Source: Gordonia sediminis
GTDB taxonomy: Bacteria; Actinomycetota; Actinomycetes; Mycobacteriales; Mycobacteriaceae
Direction of reading: 5' to 3'
Length of the DNA: 64,000 nt
NCBI GenBank assembly: GCA_004193205.1
Contig: RZUM01000004.1
Location: 310,001-374,000 of the forward strand
In this document: positions 35,082 to 45,461 of the stretch, one piece after another
Layout of the letters: each line of letters begins with the position of its first letter
Position numbering within the stretch: the stretch's first letter is position 1
Program-made: the position numbers and the translations under genes
Notes under the pieces: generated by a model
Database searches by the model: none
Told to the model about the DNA's origin: nothing
What the model saw: the letters and a program-made list of their open reading frames with translations, nothing else

Positions 35082-35945
35082 TCACGCGTCGGGCAAGGTC
35101 AGGATCTCCGCCCCGTCCTCGGTCACCACCAGGGTGTGTTCGAACTGGGCGGTCCACTTCTTGTCGGTGGTCACCACCGTCCAGCCGTCCTCCCAGATCT
35201 CGTAGCCGAGGCCGCCGAGGTTGATCATCGGTTCGATGGTGAAGACCATCCCGGGTTCGATGACGGTGTCGACGTTGGGCTGGTCGTAGTGCAGGACCAC
35301 AAGGCCGTTGTGAAATGTCTCACCGATGCCGTGGCCGGTGAAGTCGCGGACGACGTGGTACCCGAATCGGTTCGCATAGGACTCGATGACCCGGCCGATG
35401 ACGTTGAGTTCGCGTCCGGGTTTGACCGCCTTGATCGCCCGCTCGGTCGCGATCCGGGTGCGCTCGACCAGATCGGCGACCTCCGCGGACACGTCGCCGG
35501 CGAGGAACGTCGCGTTGGTGTCGCCGTGCGCGCCGTCGATGTAGGCGGTCACGTCGATGTTGACGATGTCCCCGTCCTCGATCACCGTCGAATCCGGGAT
35601 GCCATGGCAGATGACCTCGTTCAACGAGGTACAGCAGGACTTCGGGAACCCCTTGTAGCCCAGCGTCGACGGATAGGCGCCGTGGTCGACCATGTATTCG
35701 TGGGCGATCCGGTCGAGTTCGTCGGTGGTCACCCCGGGGGCGACGGCCTTACCCGCCTCGACGAGGGCGTTGGCCGCGATCTTGGAGGCGACGCGAACCT
35801 TCTCGATGGTCTCCGGTGTCTGCACCCAGGGCTCGTGTCCCTCGTTCACCGTCGGTTCCCACGCGTACTCGGGTCGCTCGATGGAATCCGGGACCGGGCG
35901 GGTCGGCGAGATGGTGCCGGGCCGCAAGGCAGCGCGAACAGTCAT
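35082..35945 (-). CDS. map: methionine aminopeptidase, type I
   Basis: A 287-residue metalloprotease that removes the initiator Met from new proteins. The five metal ligands fall in [19 protein letters not shown] (two Asp), RDFTGHGIG (His), FTIEPMI (Glu) and FEHTLVV (Glu). The 40-residue N-terminal extension with a PxxPxR-type motif ([14 protein letters not shown]) is the form seen in mycobacterial MapB (Rv2861c). It lies four bases after cobQ's start in the genome, i.e. just upstream of cobQ in transcription. Confidence 0.96.
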   Translation of the reverse strand: MTVRAALRPGTISPTRPVPDSIERPEYAWEPTVNEGHEPWVQTPETIEKVRVASKIAANALVEAGKAVAPGVTTDELDRIAHEYMVDHGAYPSTLGYKGFPKSCCTSLNEVICHGIPDSTVIEDGDIVNIDVTAYIDGAHGDTNATFLAGDVSAEVADLVERTRIATERAIKAVKPGRELNVIGRVIESYANRFGYHVVRDFTGHGIGETFHNGLVVLHYDQPNVDTVIEPGMVFTIEPMINLGGLGYEIWEDGWTVVTTDKKWTAQFEHTLVVTEDGAEILTLPDA

Positions 35946-35975
35946 GCAGCCAAGCTTATCCAGACGTGCCGGGAC

Positions 35976-37811
35976 TCAGGAGCGGGGACCGGTCGCGTAG
36001 CCGGGCGGCAGGAACGAGAAGAAGTCCCGGGTCACCCCGACCGCGTTGTTCGAGTCCCCACCGCGCACGACCAGCGTCGCGAAGGCGAGATCGCCGCGAT
36101 ACCCGGCGAACCAGGCGTGCGAACCCCCGTCGAACTCCGCCTCACCGGTCTTGCCGAGAACATCTCCCATCGAGGCGATGACGGTGCCCGTACCCTGGGT
36201 GACCACCGCGCGCATCATCGGCCGCAGTTCCGCCGCCACTCCGGGCGCCAGGGTCGGCCGCGGCCCTTCGACCTTCGTCGGTCGATCCAGGATCAGCTGC
36301 GGCACCGGGGCCGTGCCGTTGTGTGCCACGGTCGCGGCGACCAGCGCCAGACCCAACGGGCTGACCAGGACCTTGCCCTGGCCGAACCCGTCCTCGCTGC
36401 GTGCCACGAGTGCCGGTTCGATCGGCACCGAACCCGACACCGCGTCGAGGCCCGCGATCTCGTACTGCTGACCGATCCCCATCGCGGCGGCGGTGTGCGC
36501 CAGATCCGACGGCCCCATCTCGCTGGCGAGATGGGCGAAGGTGGTGTTGCACGAACTGGCGAACGCCTGCAACATCGGCACCGGGCCGAGGGAGAATCGG
36601 TCGTAGTTGGGGATGCGCCGGGGTCCGATCTCGATCTCGCCGGGACACGGCACGATCGAGCCCGGATGCGCCAGGTTGCGGCTGATCGCGGCGGCTGCCG
36701 TCACCATCTTGAAGGTCGAACCCGGCGGGTAGAGACCGCTGGTCGCGATCGGGCCCTGCCGGTCGGCCGCGCGGTTCTGGGCGATCGCGAGGATGTGGCC
36801 GGTGGACGGCTGGATCACCACCATGGCGATCTGGAAGCGGTTGGTGGCGTCGACGGCGCGCTGCGCGGCGTTCTGCACGCGCCGCGACAGGCTCAGCGAG
36901 ATCGCCGGCGCGGGTTCGGGGGCCTCGTCGACGAGCACGTCCGCGTCGAGTCCGTTGGGGTTGACGGTCACGATCCGCCATCCGACGCGCCCGTCCATCT
37001 CTCCGTCGACGACCTTCTTGACCTCGGTCAGTAGTGCGGGGGCAAAATCCTTGTCCTTTGCGACGAGTTCCGCCTGGACGTTGTGGACGACGCCGGGGAT
37101 GGCCAATTGGTCACGGAGCCGGTCGAAGTCGCGCTCCGACAACCGGGTGATCGGGTACTGCTGATCGTTCGCGGTCGACTCTTCGGCGATCTTCTGCGCG
37201 TCGAGTCCCGGGGCGAACGGCCGCAGCACCGACACCAGACGCGTCACCGAATCGACCACCGACCCGCTCTCGGCGGCCTGCCGCGCATCGAAGTTGATCC
37301 CGATCATCGACCCGTTGACGAGGACCTTGGAACCGTCCGACTCGTTCACGGTGGCCCGCGGCGCCTGCACGGTCCGGAACGAAAGCCGTTGGTTGGCACC
37401 GAGATCCGGATGGATGTCGGTCGAGGTCCAGCGCACCGACCAACCGTTGTCGGACCGGGCGAGTTTCACATGGGCCGGATAGTCCCAGGCACGTTCCTGC
37501 GGCAGGCCCCAGTGGTAGGTGACCTCGATGTCGGCGGTGTCACCGGTCACCTGCACCTTGCCGGTGCTCGCGGTGAGATCGTCGGCCCCGAGGCCCTCCC
37601 ACGCGGCGTCGAGTTCGGTCCGGGCCCGGTCGGGGTTGTCGGTGAGATCGGCGGCGGTGGCGATGTCGCGCGCGGTGTAGGCGGCGAGGAACTGTTCGAC
37701 CGCCTGACGCGGACCGTCGTCGGTGGTGGCGCATCCGGCCACCGTCAGCGCCACGGCAGCACTCATCGACACACACGCCACGTTGATCACACGCCGTCTC
37801 ATCTGCAACAT
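35976..37811 (-). CDS. lipoprotein penicillin-binding protein (Rv2864c-like)
   Basis: A class B PBP of about 611 residues with a lipoprotein signal (LTVAGC), an NTF2-like MecA-N domain, a PBP dimerisation domain and a transpeptidase domain. The active-site motifs are GSTFK (Ser nucleophile), SSCN and KTG (LGKTGEAE). It cross-links peptidoglycan outside the membrane. The ATG at 37811 gives a short, basic n-region (MLQMRRRV); an in-frame start up to 37856 is possible. It matches Rv2864c in order and domain layout. Confidence 0.9.
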   Translation of the reverse strand: MLQMRRRVINVACVSMSAAVALTVAGCATTDDGPRQAVEQFLAAYTARDIATAADLTDNPDRARTELDAAWEGLGADDLTASTGKVQVTGDTADIEVTYHWGLPQERAWDYPAHVKLARSDNGWSVRWTSTDIHPDLGANQRLSFRTVQAPRATVNESDGSKVLVNGSMIGINFDARQAAESGSVVDSVTRLVSVLRPFAPGLDAQKIAEESTANDQQYPITRLSERDFDRLRDQLAIPGVVHNVQAELVAKDKDFAPALLTEVKKVVDGEMDGRVGWRIVTVNPNGLDADVLVDEAPEPAPAISLSLSRRVQNAAQRAVDATNRFQIAMVVIQPSTGHILAIAQNRAADRQGPIATSGLYPPGSTFKMVTAAAAISRNLAHPGSIVPCPGEIEIGPRRIPNYDRFSLGPVPMLQAFASSCNTTFAHLASEMGPSDLAHTAAAMGIGQQYEIAGLDAVSGSVPIEPALVARSEDGFGQGKVLVSPLGLALVAATVAHNGTAPVPQLILDRPTKVEGPRPTLAPGVAAELRPMMRAVVTQGTGTVIASMGDVLGKTGEAEFDGGSHAWFAGYRGDLAFATLVVRGGDSNNAVGVTRDFFSFLPPGYATGPRS

Positions 37812-37893
37812 CAGTTGCGATCTTATGGCGACGTGATCCCGATTCCGTTGCGCCACGCGCGTGGAATGTCAGAATGCCTGCGCTTTGTGCGGG

Positions 37894-38730
37894 TCAGTCG
37901 ATGAGAACGGTCGAGAACGTGCCGACCTGGGTGAACCCGATCTGTCGGTAGACCTCCCGCGCGGGCAGGTTGAAACTGTTGACGTAGAGGCTCGGGATGC
38001 GACCGTGCGCGATGATAGCGGCGGCGACGGCAGCGGTGCCGCCCGCGCCGAGGCCCTCGCCCCGACGATGCGGCGCCACCCAGACCCCCTGGATCTGGCC
38101 GACACGGCGGGACAGCGAACCGATTTCGGCCTTGAACACGACCTCGCCGTCGTCGAACCGGGCGAAGACGCGGTGCGCGGTGACCAACGACGACAGGCGC
38201 CGACGATATGAGCGGCCCCCGTCCCCGGCGCACGGGTCCACCCCGACCTCACCGATGAACATGTCGATCGCCGCCGGTACATACGCGTCGAGATCGTCGA
38301 GGGTCACCACCCGCACCCGCGGATCCGGTGCCACCGCGGGCGGCCCGGTCAAGGACAACAAGGGCTGGGCGTCGCGGATTTCACGGGCGGGCCCCCACGA
38401 CGGTTGGATGCGGTCCCAGAACGGCATCACGCACTCCGCGCGGCCGACGATCGACGAGCAGATCCGCGGCGAGGACGAAGCACGATCGGCAAAACTCTCC
38501 ATGTCGCTCGTCGAGCCGAGCAACGGGATGAGGTTGGCACCGGAGAAACACAGCGATGTGGTGGGGTTGTCGACGGTCCACAGTTCGCCGCCGAGCAGTC
38601 GTGGGTTGATGCCGTGGGATTCGAGGCGGGCGGCGACCATGCACATGGCCACCGGATCGGACGCCATGGCGCGTTCGACGGCCGGCGCGTCACGCGCGCC
38701 CAACGGCCGGTCACCCAGAAGCTTCAGCAC
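37894..38730 (-). CDS. GNAT acetyltransferase, DUF4081 type (Rv2867c-like)
   Basis: A 278-residue protein with an N-terminal DUF4081-type domain and a C-terminal GNAT domain; the acetyl-CoA loop is GVWVAPHRRGEGLGAGGTAAVAAAI and the C-terminal strand is VNSFNLPAREVYRQIGFTQVGTFSTVL. The GTG at 38730 follows AGAGGAG closely and is preferred to an upstream ATG. The neighbour is ispG, as in mycobacteria (Rv2867c-Rv2868c). The substrate is not known. Confidence 0.87.
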   Translation of the reverse strand: MLKLLGDRPLGARDAPAVERAMASDPVAMCMVAARLESHGINPRLLGGELWTVDNPTTSLCFSGANLIPLLGSTSDMESFADRASSSPRICSSIVGRAECVMPFWDRIQPSWGPAREIRDAQPLLSLTGPPAVAPDPRVRVVTLDDLDAYVPAAIDMFIGEVGVDPCAGDGGRSYRRRLSSLVTAHRVFARFDDGEVVFKAEIGSLSRRVGQIQGVWVAPHRRGEGLGAGGTAAVAAAIIAHGRIPSLYVNSFNLPAREVYRQIGFTQVGTFSTVLID

Positions 38731-38812
38731 CACCGCTCCTCTGAACTGGTCATGCAGGTCACGACCTGCGGCCTGGCGGGTCGGCCCTCGTCGGGCCACT
38801 CGCCGACTCCGG

Positions 38813-40012
38813 TCAGCCGACCGTCACGACAGGTGAACCCACCTGAGTGTCCCCATCAGTGTCACCCGACTCGCCCGCTATCCGCAGCGCTTCCTCGATC
38901 AACGTCTCCACGATCGCGGACTCCGGCACGGTCTTGATGACCTCGCCTTTGACGAAGATCTGGCCCTTGCCGTTGCCCGACGCGACACCGAGATCGGCCT
39001 CACGGGCCTCCCCGGGACCGTTGACGACGCATCCCATCACCGCCACCCGCAGCGGCACTTCGAGACCCTCGAGGCCTGCGGAGACCTCGTCGGCCAGCTT
39101 GTAGACGTCGACCTGCGCGCGCCCGCACGACGGGCACGACACGATCTCGAGTTTGCGGGGCCGCAGATTCAGTGACTGCAGGATCTGGTCACCGACCTTG
39201 ACCTCCTCGGCCGGTGGCGCCGACAACGACACCCGGATGGTGTCGCCGATACCGTCGGAGAGCAGCGCGCCGAATGCGACCGCGGACTTGATGGTGCCCT
39301 GGAATGCCGGGCCCGCTTCGGTCACCCCGAGATGCAGCGGATAGTCGCACTGGCCCGCGAGCTGGCGGTAGGCCTCCACCATGATCACCGGATCGTTGTG
39401 TTTGACCGAGATCTTGATGTCGCCGAAGCCGTGTTCCTCGAACAGGCTCGCTTCCCATAGCGCCGATTCGACGAGCGCCTCCGGGGTCGCCTTGCCGTAC
39501 TTCTTGAGTAGGCGCGGGTCGAGTGAGCCGGCGTTGACGCCGATCCGGATGGGGACGCCGGCGGCGGCCGCGGCGTGCGCGACCTCCTTCACCCGGCCGT
39601 CGAACTCCTTGATGTTGCCGGGGTTGACGCGCACCGCGGCACAGCCGGCGTCGATCGCGGCGAAAATGTAGCGCGGCTGGAAGTGGATGTCGGCGATCAC
39701 CGGGATCTGCGAGTGCTCGGCGATGGTCGACAGCGCGTCGGCGTCCTCCTGCCGCGGGCAGGCGACCCGCACGATGTCGCAACCCGACGCGGTGAGTTCG
39801 GCGATCTGCTGCAGCGTCGCGTTGATGTCATGGGTCTTGGTGGTGGTCATCGACTGCACCGAGATCGGGTGGTCGCTGCCGACCCCGACCCGGCCGACCT
39901 GGATCTGGCGGGTCTTTCGGCGTGGCGCGAGGACCGGCGGTGGTCCCGACGGCATGCCGAGCGTCACACCGCCGCCGGTCTCCGATGTTGCTGGGGCGTT
40001 CATCTCGTTCAC
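38813..40012 (-). CDS. ispG: 4-hydroxy-3-methylbut-2-enyl diphosphate synthase
   Basis: A 399-residue 4Fe-4S enzyme of the MEP isoprenoid pathway; it converts MEcPP to HMBPP. The N-terminal TIM barrel starts at [19 protein letters not shown]; the cluster ligands are the Cys residues of SCPSCGR and [11 protein letters not shown]. It is cotranscribed with rip1 and dxr, the latter being another enzyme of the same pathway. Family-typical length. Confidence 0.97.
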   Translation of the reverse strand: MNEMNAPATSETGGGVTLGMPSGPPPVLAPRRKTRQIQVGRVGVGSDHPISVQSMTTTKTHDINATLQQIAELTASGCDIVRVACPRQEDADALSTIAEHSQIPVIADIHFQPRYIFAAIDAGCAAVRVNPGNIKEFDGRVKEVAHAAAAAGVPIRIGVNAGSLDPRLLKKYGKATPEALVESALWEASLFEEHGFGDIKISVKHNDPVIMVEAYRQLAGQCDYPLHLGVTEAGPAFQGTIKSAVAFGALLSDGIGDTIRVSLSAPPAEEVKVGDQILQSLNLRPRKLEIVSCPSCGRAQVDVYKLADEVSAGLEGLEVPLRVAVMGCVVNGPGEAREADLGVASGNGKGQIFVKGEVIKTVPESAIVETLIEEALRIAGESGDTDGDTQVGSPVVTVG

Positions 40013-40034
40013 CTCGAATGCCTGTGGTTGACGG

Positions 40035-41246
40035 TCAGAAGATCTGGATGGGGTTGACGATGTCGGCGGTCAGCGTGAGCACCATGAAACCGCCGAGCAC
40101 CACCACCACCGCGTAGGTGATGGGCATGAGCTTGAGGTAGTCGACCGGGCCGGCGGCCGCGCGGCCGAACCGGCGACGCACCGCGTTGCGGATCTTCTCG
40201 TAGAAGACGATGGCCATGTGGCCGCCGTCGAGCGGGAGCAGCGGGATCAGATTGAAGAACCCGAGGAACAGGTTCACGCTGATCAGCAAGCCGATGAACA
40301 TGCTCCAGGCGCCGCGTTCGGCGGCCTGCCCACCGATCACCGAGGCGCCGTACACGCTGACCGGGGTATCCGCGCTGCGTTCGCCTCCGGTGACCGCGGT
40401 CCACAACGCACCGATCTTCGACGGCAGCGACAGCAGCGCATCCCAGGTCGCCCCGAGCAGGTCACCGGTGAACCCGATCGACGCCGGGATCGCGGTGAAC
40501 ACGTTGTAGTGGGTGATGGAGTCCTGCGAGAGTCCGATGCCGATGGCGCTGACGGTGACCGGGACGAGTGAGCCGTCGGACTCCTTCTTCATGCGCTGCA
40601 CCTGGGTCACCGGAACCGCGAAGTGCATCGTCGCGCCGTCGCGGAGTACCTCGACGTCGGCGGTGCCCTTGATCTCCCAGGTGGTCAGCACCAGGTCTTC
40701 GGCGTTCTTCACCTCGTGCCCGTTGATGGCGACAACCTGGTCGCCAGGCTCGAGCCCGGCCTGCTGGGCGGGTCCGACGCCGGTGCACTCGACGGGCGTG
40801 CCCTGGGCGTCGGTCGTCGGGGCCACGCAGGTGAGGCGGTCGACGTAGACCTTCGCCTCGCCGTCGAGGTTGGGCAGACCCCAGCCGACGGCGAGGACGA
40901 TGACGAGGAGGAACCCGAGGATGAAATTCTGCGCGGGCCCGGCGAACAGCACGACGAGACGCTTCCAGGCGGACTGCCGGTACATCGCGCGTTCGCGTTC
41001 GTCGGCGGTCAGCTCCTCGTGCGGGGTCATACCCGCGATGTCGCAGAATCCGCCCAGCGGCAGCCACTTGAGACCGTATTCGGTTTCACCGCGACGGGTC
41101 GACCACGCCGTCGGACCGAATCCGACGAAGTAGCGGCGCACCTTCATCCCGGTTGCCTGTGCCGCCCACATGTGACCCAGTTCGTGCCAGGCCACCGACA
41201 ACAACAGCGCCGCGGCGAAAAGCGCCACCCCCAGCGCAAAACTCAC
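40035..41246 (-). CDS. rip1: site-2 intramembrane metalloprotease Rip1/RseP
   Basis: A 403-residue membrane zinc protease. The metal-binding HELGH motif is in the first helix ([13 protein letters not shown]), a PDZ domain occupies the middle ([16 protein letters not shown]), and the second motif is LLPLDGGHM. Such proteases cleave anti-sigma factors inside the membrane. The GTG at 41246 overlaps the dxr stop (GTGA) and gives the M. tuberculosis length (404 residues); a longer frame exists upstream but lies within dxr. Confidence 0.94.
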   Translation of the reverse strand: MSFALGVALFAAALLLSVAWHELGHMWAAQATGMKVRRYFVGFGPTAWSTRRGETEYGLKWLPLGGFCDIAGMTPHEELTADERERAMYRQSAWKRLVVLFAGPAQNFILGFLLVIVLAVGWGLPNLDGEAKVYVDRLTCVAPTTDAQGTPVECTGVGPAQQAGLEPGDQVVAINGHEVKNAEDLVLTTWEIKGTADVEVLRDGATMHFAVPVTQVQRMKKESDGSLVPVTVSAIGIGLSQDSITHYNVFTAIPASIGFTGDLLGATWDALLSLPSKIGALWTAVTGGERSADTPVSVYGASVIGGQAAERGAWSMFIGLLISVNLFLGFFNLIPLLPLDGGHMAIVFYEKIRNAVRRRFGRAAAGPVDYLKLMPITYAVVVVLGGFMVLTLTADIVNPIQIF

Positions 41247-42418
41247 TGACTCACTCCATCCGCGTATGCCGCGACCAGACTCGCCGCGCGGTCCCGCGCC
41301 CACGCGTCGGCGGCCAGGACCTCCTCCACAGTACCTGGCCGGGCACGCCACTGATCGGCTCCGGCGAGCACCTCACGGATGATCTCGACGATGCGGGGGA
41401 ACCGGATGGCACCGGCGAAGAAGCCCGCGGCGGCGGCCTCGTTGGCCGCGTTGTAGACCGCGGTCAGCGAGCCGCCACCGCGGCCGGCCTCGCGGGCCAG
41501 GTCGATGGCCGGGAAGACCGCGTTGTCGACGGGTTCGAAGGTCCATGCCGAGGCGGTCGAGAAGTCACAGGCCGGCGACGAGCCCGGCACCCGGTCGGGC
41601 CAGCCGAGCGCCAGCGCGATCGGGAGCTTCATCGACGGCGGCGAGGCCTTGGCGATGGTGGCGCCGTCGACGAAGGTGACCATCGAATGCACGATCGACT
41701 GCGGGTGCACGGTGACGTCGATGCGGTCGTAGTCGATGCCGAACAGCAGGTGCGCCTCGATGACCTCCAGAGCCTTGTTCACCAGCGTGGCCGAGTTGAG
41801 GGTGATCATCGGTCCCATCGACCAGGTCGGATGGCGACCCGCCTGTTCGGGCGTCACGTCGTCGAGGGCCTCGCGGGTCCACCCGCGGAATGGGCCACCC
41901 GACGCCGTCAGGATCAGACGATCGACTTCGTCGTCGGTGCCCGCGCGCAGACACTGAGCGATCGCGGAGTGTTCGGAGTCGACCGGCACGATCTGACCGG
42001 GGGCGGCGGCGTCGAGGACCAGCGATCCCCCGGCGACCAGTGACTCCTTGTTCGCGAGCGCCAGACGCGCGCCGGACCGCAGCGCCGCGAGACTCGGCCG
42101 CAGCCCGATCGACCCGACCACCGCGTTGAGCACCACGTCGGCGGGCACGGCATCGATCAGATCGCACATCGCGTCCGGTCCGCCGAGGACCGGGCCACCG
42201 AGGTCGTCGGAGAGTCGCCGGGCGGCGTCGGCGTCGGCGACCGCAAGTGCATCGGGCGGAATCCGGAAGGCCGTGGCCTGATCGCGCAGCAGATCGAGTT
42301 GCCCGCCGCCGGCGCCGAGGCCCACCACCGTGAAGAGCTCGGGGTGTTCGGCGACGACCTCGAGTGCCTGGACACCGATGGACCCGGTCGAGCCGAGGAT
42401 GAGTACGCGCGTCGTCAC
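41243..42418 (-). CDS. dxr: 1-deoxy-D-xylulose 5-phosphate reductoisomerase
   Basis: A 391-residue NADPH enzyme making MEP, the second step of the MEP pathway. The nucleotide motif [13 protein letters not shown] is at the N-terminus; metal- and substrate-binding residues lie in [13 protein letters not shown] and [12 protein letters not shown]. The GTG at 42418 (VTTRVLIL) is chosen because it puts the GSTGSIG motif at residue 8, as in the family. It is coupled to rip1 and followed by ispG. Confidence 0.95.
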   Translation of the reverse strand: MTTRVLILGSTGSIGVQALEVVAEHPELFTVVGLGAGGGQLDLLRDQATAFRIPPDALAVADADAARRLSDDLGGPVLGGPDAMCDLIDAVPADVVLNAVVGSIGLRPSLAALRSGARLALANKESLVAGGSLVLDAAAPGQIVPVDSEHSAIAQCLRAGTDDEVDRLILTASGGPFRGWTREALDDVTPEQAGRHPTWSMGPMITLNSATLVNKALEVIEAHLLFGIDYDRIDVTVHPQSIVHSMVTFVDGATIAKASPPSMKLPIALALGWPDRVPGSSPACDFSTASAWTFEPVDNAVFPAIDLAREAGRGGGSLTAVYNAANEAAAAGFFAGAIRFPRIVEIIREVLAGADQWRARPGTVEEVLAADAWARDRAASLVAAYADGVSQ

Positions 42419-42498
42419 CGCTTCATTGTCCCGCCAACGACGAGTGAGCCCCAAATCCGCCACGGGAGGTCGGCCCCCTGTCGTGGACGACGGACCGA

Positions 42499-43467
42499 CT
42501 ACGACGTCGCGGGATGCACCGTCCGCCAGTGTTCGGCGATGTCGATACGTCGGGTGATCCACACCCCGTCGTGGGACTGGATGTGGTCGAGGAACCTTTC
42601 GAGCGCGGCCAGCCGCGCGGGTCGGCCCGCCAGACGGCAGTGCAAGCCGATCGACAGCATCTTGGGTGCGCCGGCCGCGCCCTCGGTGTAGAGGACGTCG
42701 AAGGCGTCGCGCAGGTGGGCGAAGAACTGTTCGCCGCTGGGGAACCCTCCCGGCGAGGCGAACCGCATGTCGTTGGTGTCCAGCGTGTACGGGACGACGA
42801 GGTGATCGACGCGTTCCTCACCGCGGGACACCTTCACCCAGTACGGCAGATCGTCGGCGTAGCTGTCGGAGTCGTAGACGAACCCGCCCTGTTCGACGAC
42901 GAGGCGCCGCGTGTTCGGTGAGTCGCGACCCGTGTACCACCCGAGTGGCCGCCTGCCGGTGATCTCGGTCAGCAGGTCGATGCCCGCTTGCATGTGCTCA
43001 CGTTCGACGGCCTCGTCGACCAGCTGGTAATTCAGCCATCGGTAGCCATGGCAGGCGATCTCGTCGCCACGCTCGACGAACGCTGCGGCAGCCTCGGGGT
43101 TGCGTGCCATCGCCTGTGCGACGGCGAAGATGGTCAGCGGGAGGCCGCGCCGGGAGAAGGTGCGCAGGATCCGCCAGACGCCGGCCCGCGATCCGTACTC
43201 GTAGAGCGACTCCATGCTCATGTGTCGGTTCGGAAAGGCCTGGGCGCCGACCATCTCCGAGAGGAACGTCTCACTGCCGCGGTCGTTCTCGAGAACGTTG
43301 TTCTCCGAACCCTCTTCGTAATTGAGGACGAACTGCACGGCGATCTTCGCACCGCCCGGCCATTTCGGGTCCGGGGGTGTCGCACCGTAACCGACCATGT
43401 CGCGCGGGTAGTTCTCGGAGCGGTAGTCGGCCAGGCTCTTGTGCGCGATCTCGGACATGGCAGGCAT
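42499..43467 (-). CDS. polysaccharide deacetylase-family protein, PuuE-like
   Basis: A 322-residue NodB-fold hydrolase of the allantoinase PuuE / chitooligosaccharide deacetylase-like group. Segments [47 protein letters not shown] and [17 protein letters not shown] match PuuE. PuuE hydrolyses allantoin in purine breakdown; no other ureide genes are nearby, so function here is tentative. The start is ATG 43467 or 43458. A divergent DUF2631 gene shares the upstream region, which has a palindrome at 43491-43507. Confidence 0.82.
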   Translation of the reverse strand: MPAMSEIAHKSLADYRSENYPRDMVGYGATPPDPKWPGGAKIAVQFVLNYEEGSENNVLENDRGSETFLSEMVGAQAFPNRHMSMESLYEYGSRAGVWRILRTFSRRGLPLTIFAVAQAMARNPEAAAAFVERGDEIACHGYRWLNYQLVDEAVEREHMQAGIDLLTEITGRRPLGWYTGRDSPNTRRLVVEQGGFVYDSDSYADDLPYWVKVSRGEERVDHLVVPYTLDTNDMRFASPGGFPSGEQFFAHLRDAFDVLYTEGAAGAPKMLSIGLHCRLAGRPARLAALERFLDHIQSHDGVWITRRIDIAEHWRTVHPATS

Positions 43468-43490
43468 TCTGTCATTCGACTCGCGTGGGC

Positions 43491-43507
43491 GTGCGGTGGC
43501 ACCGCAC
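43491..43507. promoter_or_regulatory. 17-bp palindrome between divergent genes
   Basis: GTGCGGTG and CACCGCAC flank a single G, 24 bases upstream of the PuuE-like gene and 103 bases upstream of the DUF2631 gene. The location suits an operator for the PuuE-like gene. No known factor matches from memory. Confidence 0.35.
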
Positions 43508-43609
43508 ACCTGCGCGGCACCTACCGCTATGCTGTTCGATGAACTACTACCGTTTGTCAGACTTCTGACGCCGTGTCCGTCAGAGCTGACCGTGCAGTGA
43601 GGAGCCGCC

Positions 43610-43873
43610 GTGGCAAGCACCGAGGTTGAGCCCGTCGACACCGGTTGGAAGCATGAACCCGCCGACGCTCCTTCGGCACGTTTCGGCTGGCACGGGCAGG
43701 CTCGCAAGTCCTTCATGATCGCCGGCTGGTTCTGCGTGTTCGCCCTGTTGGCGATGACGATCGGTAACCACACCGGTCACGTCGAGGACGTCTGGTTGGT
43801 CGTGATAGCCGCCCTCCTGGCGGGTTTCATCATCCGCGCCACCGTCGGCCATCGCGGCCGCTGGCAGAGCTAG
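43610..43873 (+). CDS. small DUF2631 membrane protein
   Basis: An 87-residue protein with two membrane helices (FMIAGWFCVFALLAMTIG and VWLVVIAALLAGFIIRATV) and a hydrophilic N-terminus. DUF2631 proteins occur only in Mycobacteriales; their function is unknown. The start is GTG, with GTGAGGAG about seven bases upstream. It matches Rv2876 in position between dxr and rlmN. Confidence 0.85.
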   Translation: MASTEVEPVDTGWKHEPADAPSARFGWHGQARKSFMIAGWFCVFALLAMTIGNHTGHVEDVWLVVIAALLAGFIIRATVGHRGRWQS

Positions 43874-43882
43874 CCGCCCTGC

Positions 43883-43904
43883 CGCCCCGGCATCGCCCGG
43901 GGCG
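43883..43904. terminator. bidirectional hairpin between DUF2631 and rlmN genes
   Basis: CGCCCCGG and CCGGGGCG with the loop CATCGC form an 8-bp GC stem placed between two convergent stop codons (43873 and 43905). No T-run follows on either strand, which is common for actinobacterial terminators. Confidence 0.55.
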
Positions 43905-45011
43905 TCACCGCTCCTCGGCCGCGAGCTGACCGCAGGCGGCCGCGATCTCCTGTCCGCGGGTGTCGCGGACCGTGCAGGACACGCCCTGTTCGCGCACACG
44001 CCGGACGAACTCCCGTTCCACCGGTTTGGGACTGGCGTCCCATTCCGATCCGGGGGTCGGGTTGAGCGGGATCAGATTGACATGTACCAGCGGACCGAGC
44101 GCCTGGTGGAGCTTGCGCCCCAACAGATCCGCCCGCCACGGCTGGTCGTTGACGTCCCGGATCAGCGCGTATTCGATGGATACGCGGCGGCCGGTGGTGT
44201 CGGCGTAGTAGCGCGCCGCCTCGAGGACCTCCGACACCGACCACCGGTTGTTCACCGGCACCAGCGTGTCGCGGAGTTCGTCGTCGGGGGTGTGCAGTGA
44301 CACCGCAAGGGTGACCGAGAGCCCTTCGTCGGCCAGGCGACGGATCGACGGGGCCAGACCCACGGTCGACACGGTCACCGAACGTGCCGAGATGCCGAGC
44401 CCTTCGGGCACCGGCGCGGTGATCTGCCGGACCGCGCTGACCACCCGCTTGTAGTTGGCCAGCGGCTCACCCATCCCCATGAACACCACATTCGACAGCC
44501 GCCCGGGTTCGCCGAGCTCACCGTCGCGTAGGGTGCGTGCGGCCGCCCGCACCTGGTCGACGATCTCCGCGGTCGACAGGTTGCGGTCGAGCCCACCCTG
44601 GCCGGTCGCGCAGAACGGACAGGCCATCCCGCAGCCCGCCTGACTGGAGATGCACAGCGTATTGCGGTCGGTGTAGCGCATCAGCACGCTCTCCAGAAGC
44701 GTGCCGTCGTGGAGCCGCCACAACGTCTTGCGGGTATCCCCCGCATCGCAGGAGATCTGTCGTACGGGGGTGAGCAGTGCGGGGAACAGTCGCTCGCCCA
44801 CCGCGTCACGCGCCGACGCCGGCAGGTCGGTCATCTCCTCGACGTCGCCGTTGAGACGACCGAAGTACTGGCGCGCAAGTTGGTTCGCCCGGAATTTCGG
44901 CAGCCCGATCTCGGCGAGTGCGGCCACCCGGGCGTCGGCGTCGAGGTCGGCGAAATGGGTCGGTGGGCGACCGCGCCGGGGCGCGTCGAACACGAGTGGC
45001 AACGAGGACAT
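43905..45011 (-). CDS. rlmN: 23S rRNA/tRNA adenine-2 methyltransferase RlmN
   Basis: A 368-residue radical SAM enzyme that methylates A2503 of 23S rRNA and A37 of some tRNAs. The 4Fe-4S Cys residues are in [15 protein letters not shown], and the second catalytic Cys in EIAAACGQL. The ATG at 45011 (MSSLPLVF) gives the family length; an ATG seven codons earlier overlaps the divergent gene's leader. It corresponds to Rv2880c. Confidence 0.96.
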   Translation of the reverse strand: MSSLPLVFDAPRRGRPPTHFADLDADARVAALAEIGLPKFRANQLARQYFGRLNGDVEEMTDLPASARDAVGERLFPALLTPVRQISCDAGDTRKTLWRLHDGTLLESVLMRYTDRNTLCISSQAGCGMACPFCATGQGGLDRNLSTAEIVDQVRAAARTLRDGELGEPGRLSNVVFMGMGEPLANYKRVVSAVRQITAPVPEGLGISARSVTVSTVGLAPSIRRLADEGLSVTLAVSLHTPDDELRDTLVPVNNRWSVSEVLEAARYYADTTGRRVSIEYALIRDVNDQPWRADLLGRKLHQALGPLVHVNLIPLNPTPGSEWDASPKPVEREFVRRVREQGVSCTVRDTRGQEIAAACGQLAAEER

Positions 45012-45041
45012 GCCGCCATTGTCGCATGTCATGATGGGTGT

Positions 45042-45425
45042 ATGACCACACCCGATCCGCGGCAGGAGCCGCCGGCCACGCAGCTGCCGGTCGATCCCGC
45101 CGACTACGACGGCCTCGATCGGGAGAACCAGGCGTTGCTGGCCGAGCGCGACAAGGTGCGGACGAAGGCCAAGGATGTCGAACACACCCGCACTCGGGCG
45201 ATGTTCATCGGTCTGGTGGTCGGGGCGATCATCACGATCCTGCTGCTGGTGTTCATCCTGCAGAATCTCGGTTCCCAGCAGATCACGCTGCTCTTCTGGG
45301 AGGTCAATCTCCCTGTCGGCGTGAGTCTGTTGATCGCGGCGATCGCGGGTGCGCTGATCACCGCGCTGATCGGTGGGGCGCGGATGTTCCAGCTCAACCG
45401 GGCGCTGAAGAGGGCCAAGCGGTAG
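45042..45425 (+). CDS. LapA-domain membrane protein (DUF1049)
   Basis: A 127-residue protein with a charged N-terminus (about 1-55), two membrane helices ([21 protein letters not shown] and [23 protein letters not shown]) and a basic C-terminal tail. The [24 protein letters not shown] segment is typical of the lipopolysaccharide-assembly-A-like domain. Despite the name, this organism has no LPS; the function is unknown. It is convergent with cdsA. Confidence 0.8.
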   Translation: MTTPDPRQEPPATQLPVDPADYDGLDRENQALLAERDKVRTKAKDVEHTRTRAMFIGLVVGAIITILLLVFILQNLGSQQITLLFWEVNLPVGVSLLIAAIAGALITALIGGARMFQLNRALKRAKR

Positions 45426-45461
45426 CGCGCCTCAGAGTGCGGCGGCTCACCGCAGGGCGGC

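Noticed and set aside
35968-35980. Second DevR-like half-site (GGGACT)
   Set aside because: Only one half-site, lying at the 3' end of the PBP gene with no promoter context.
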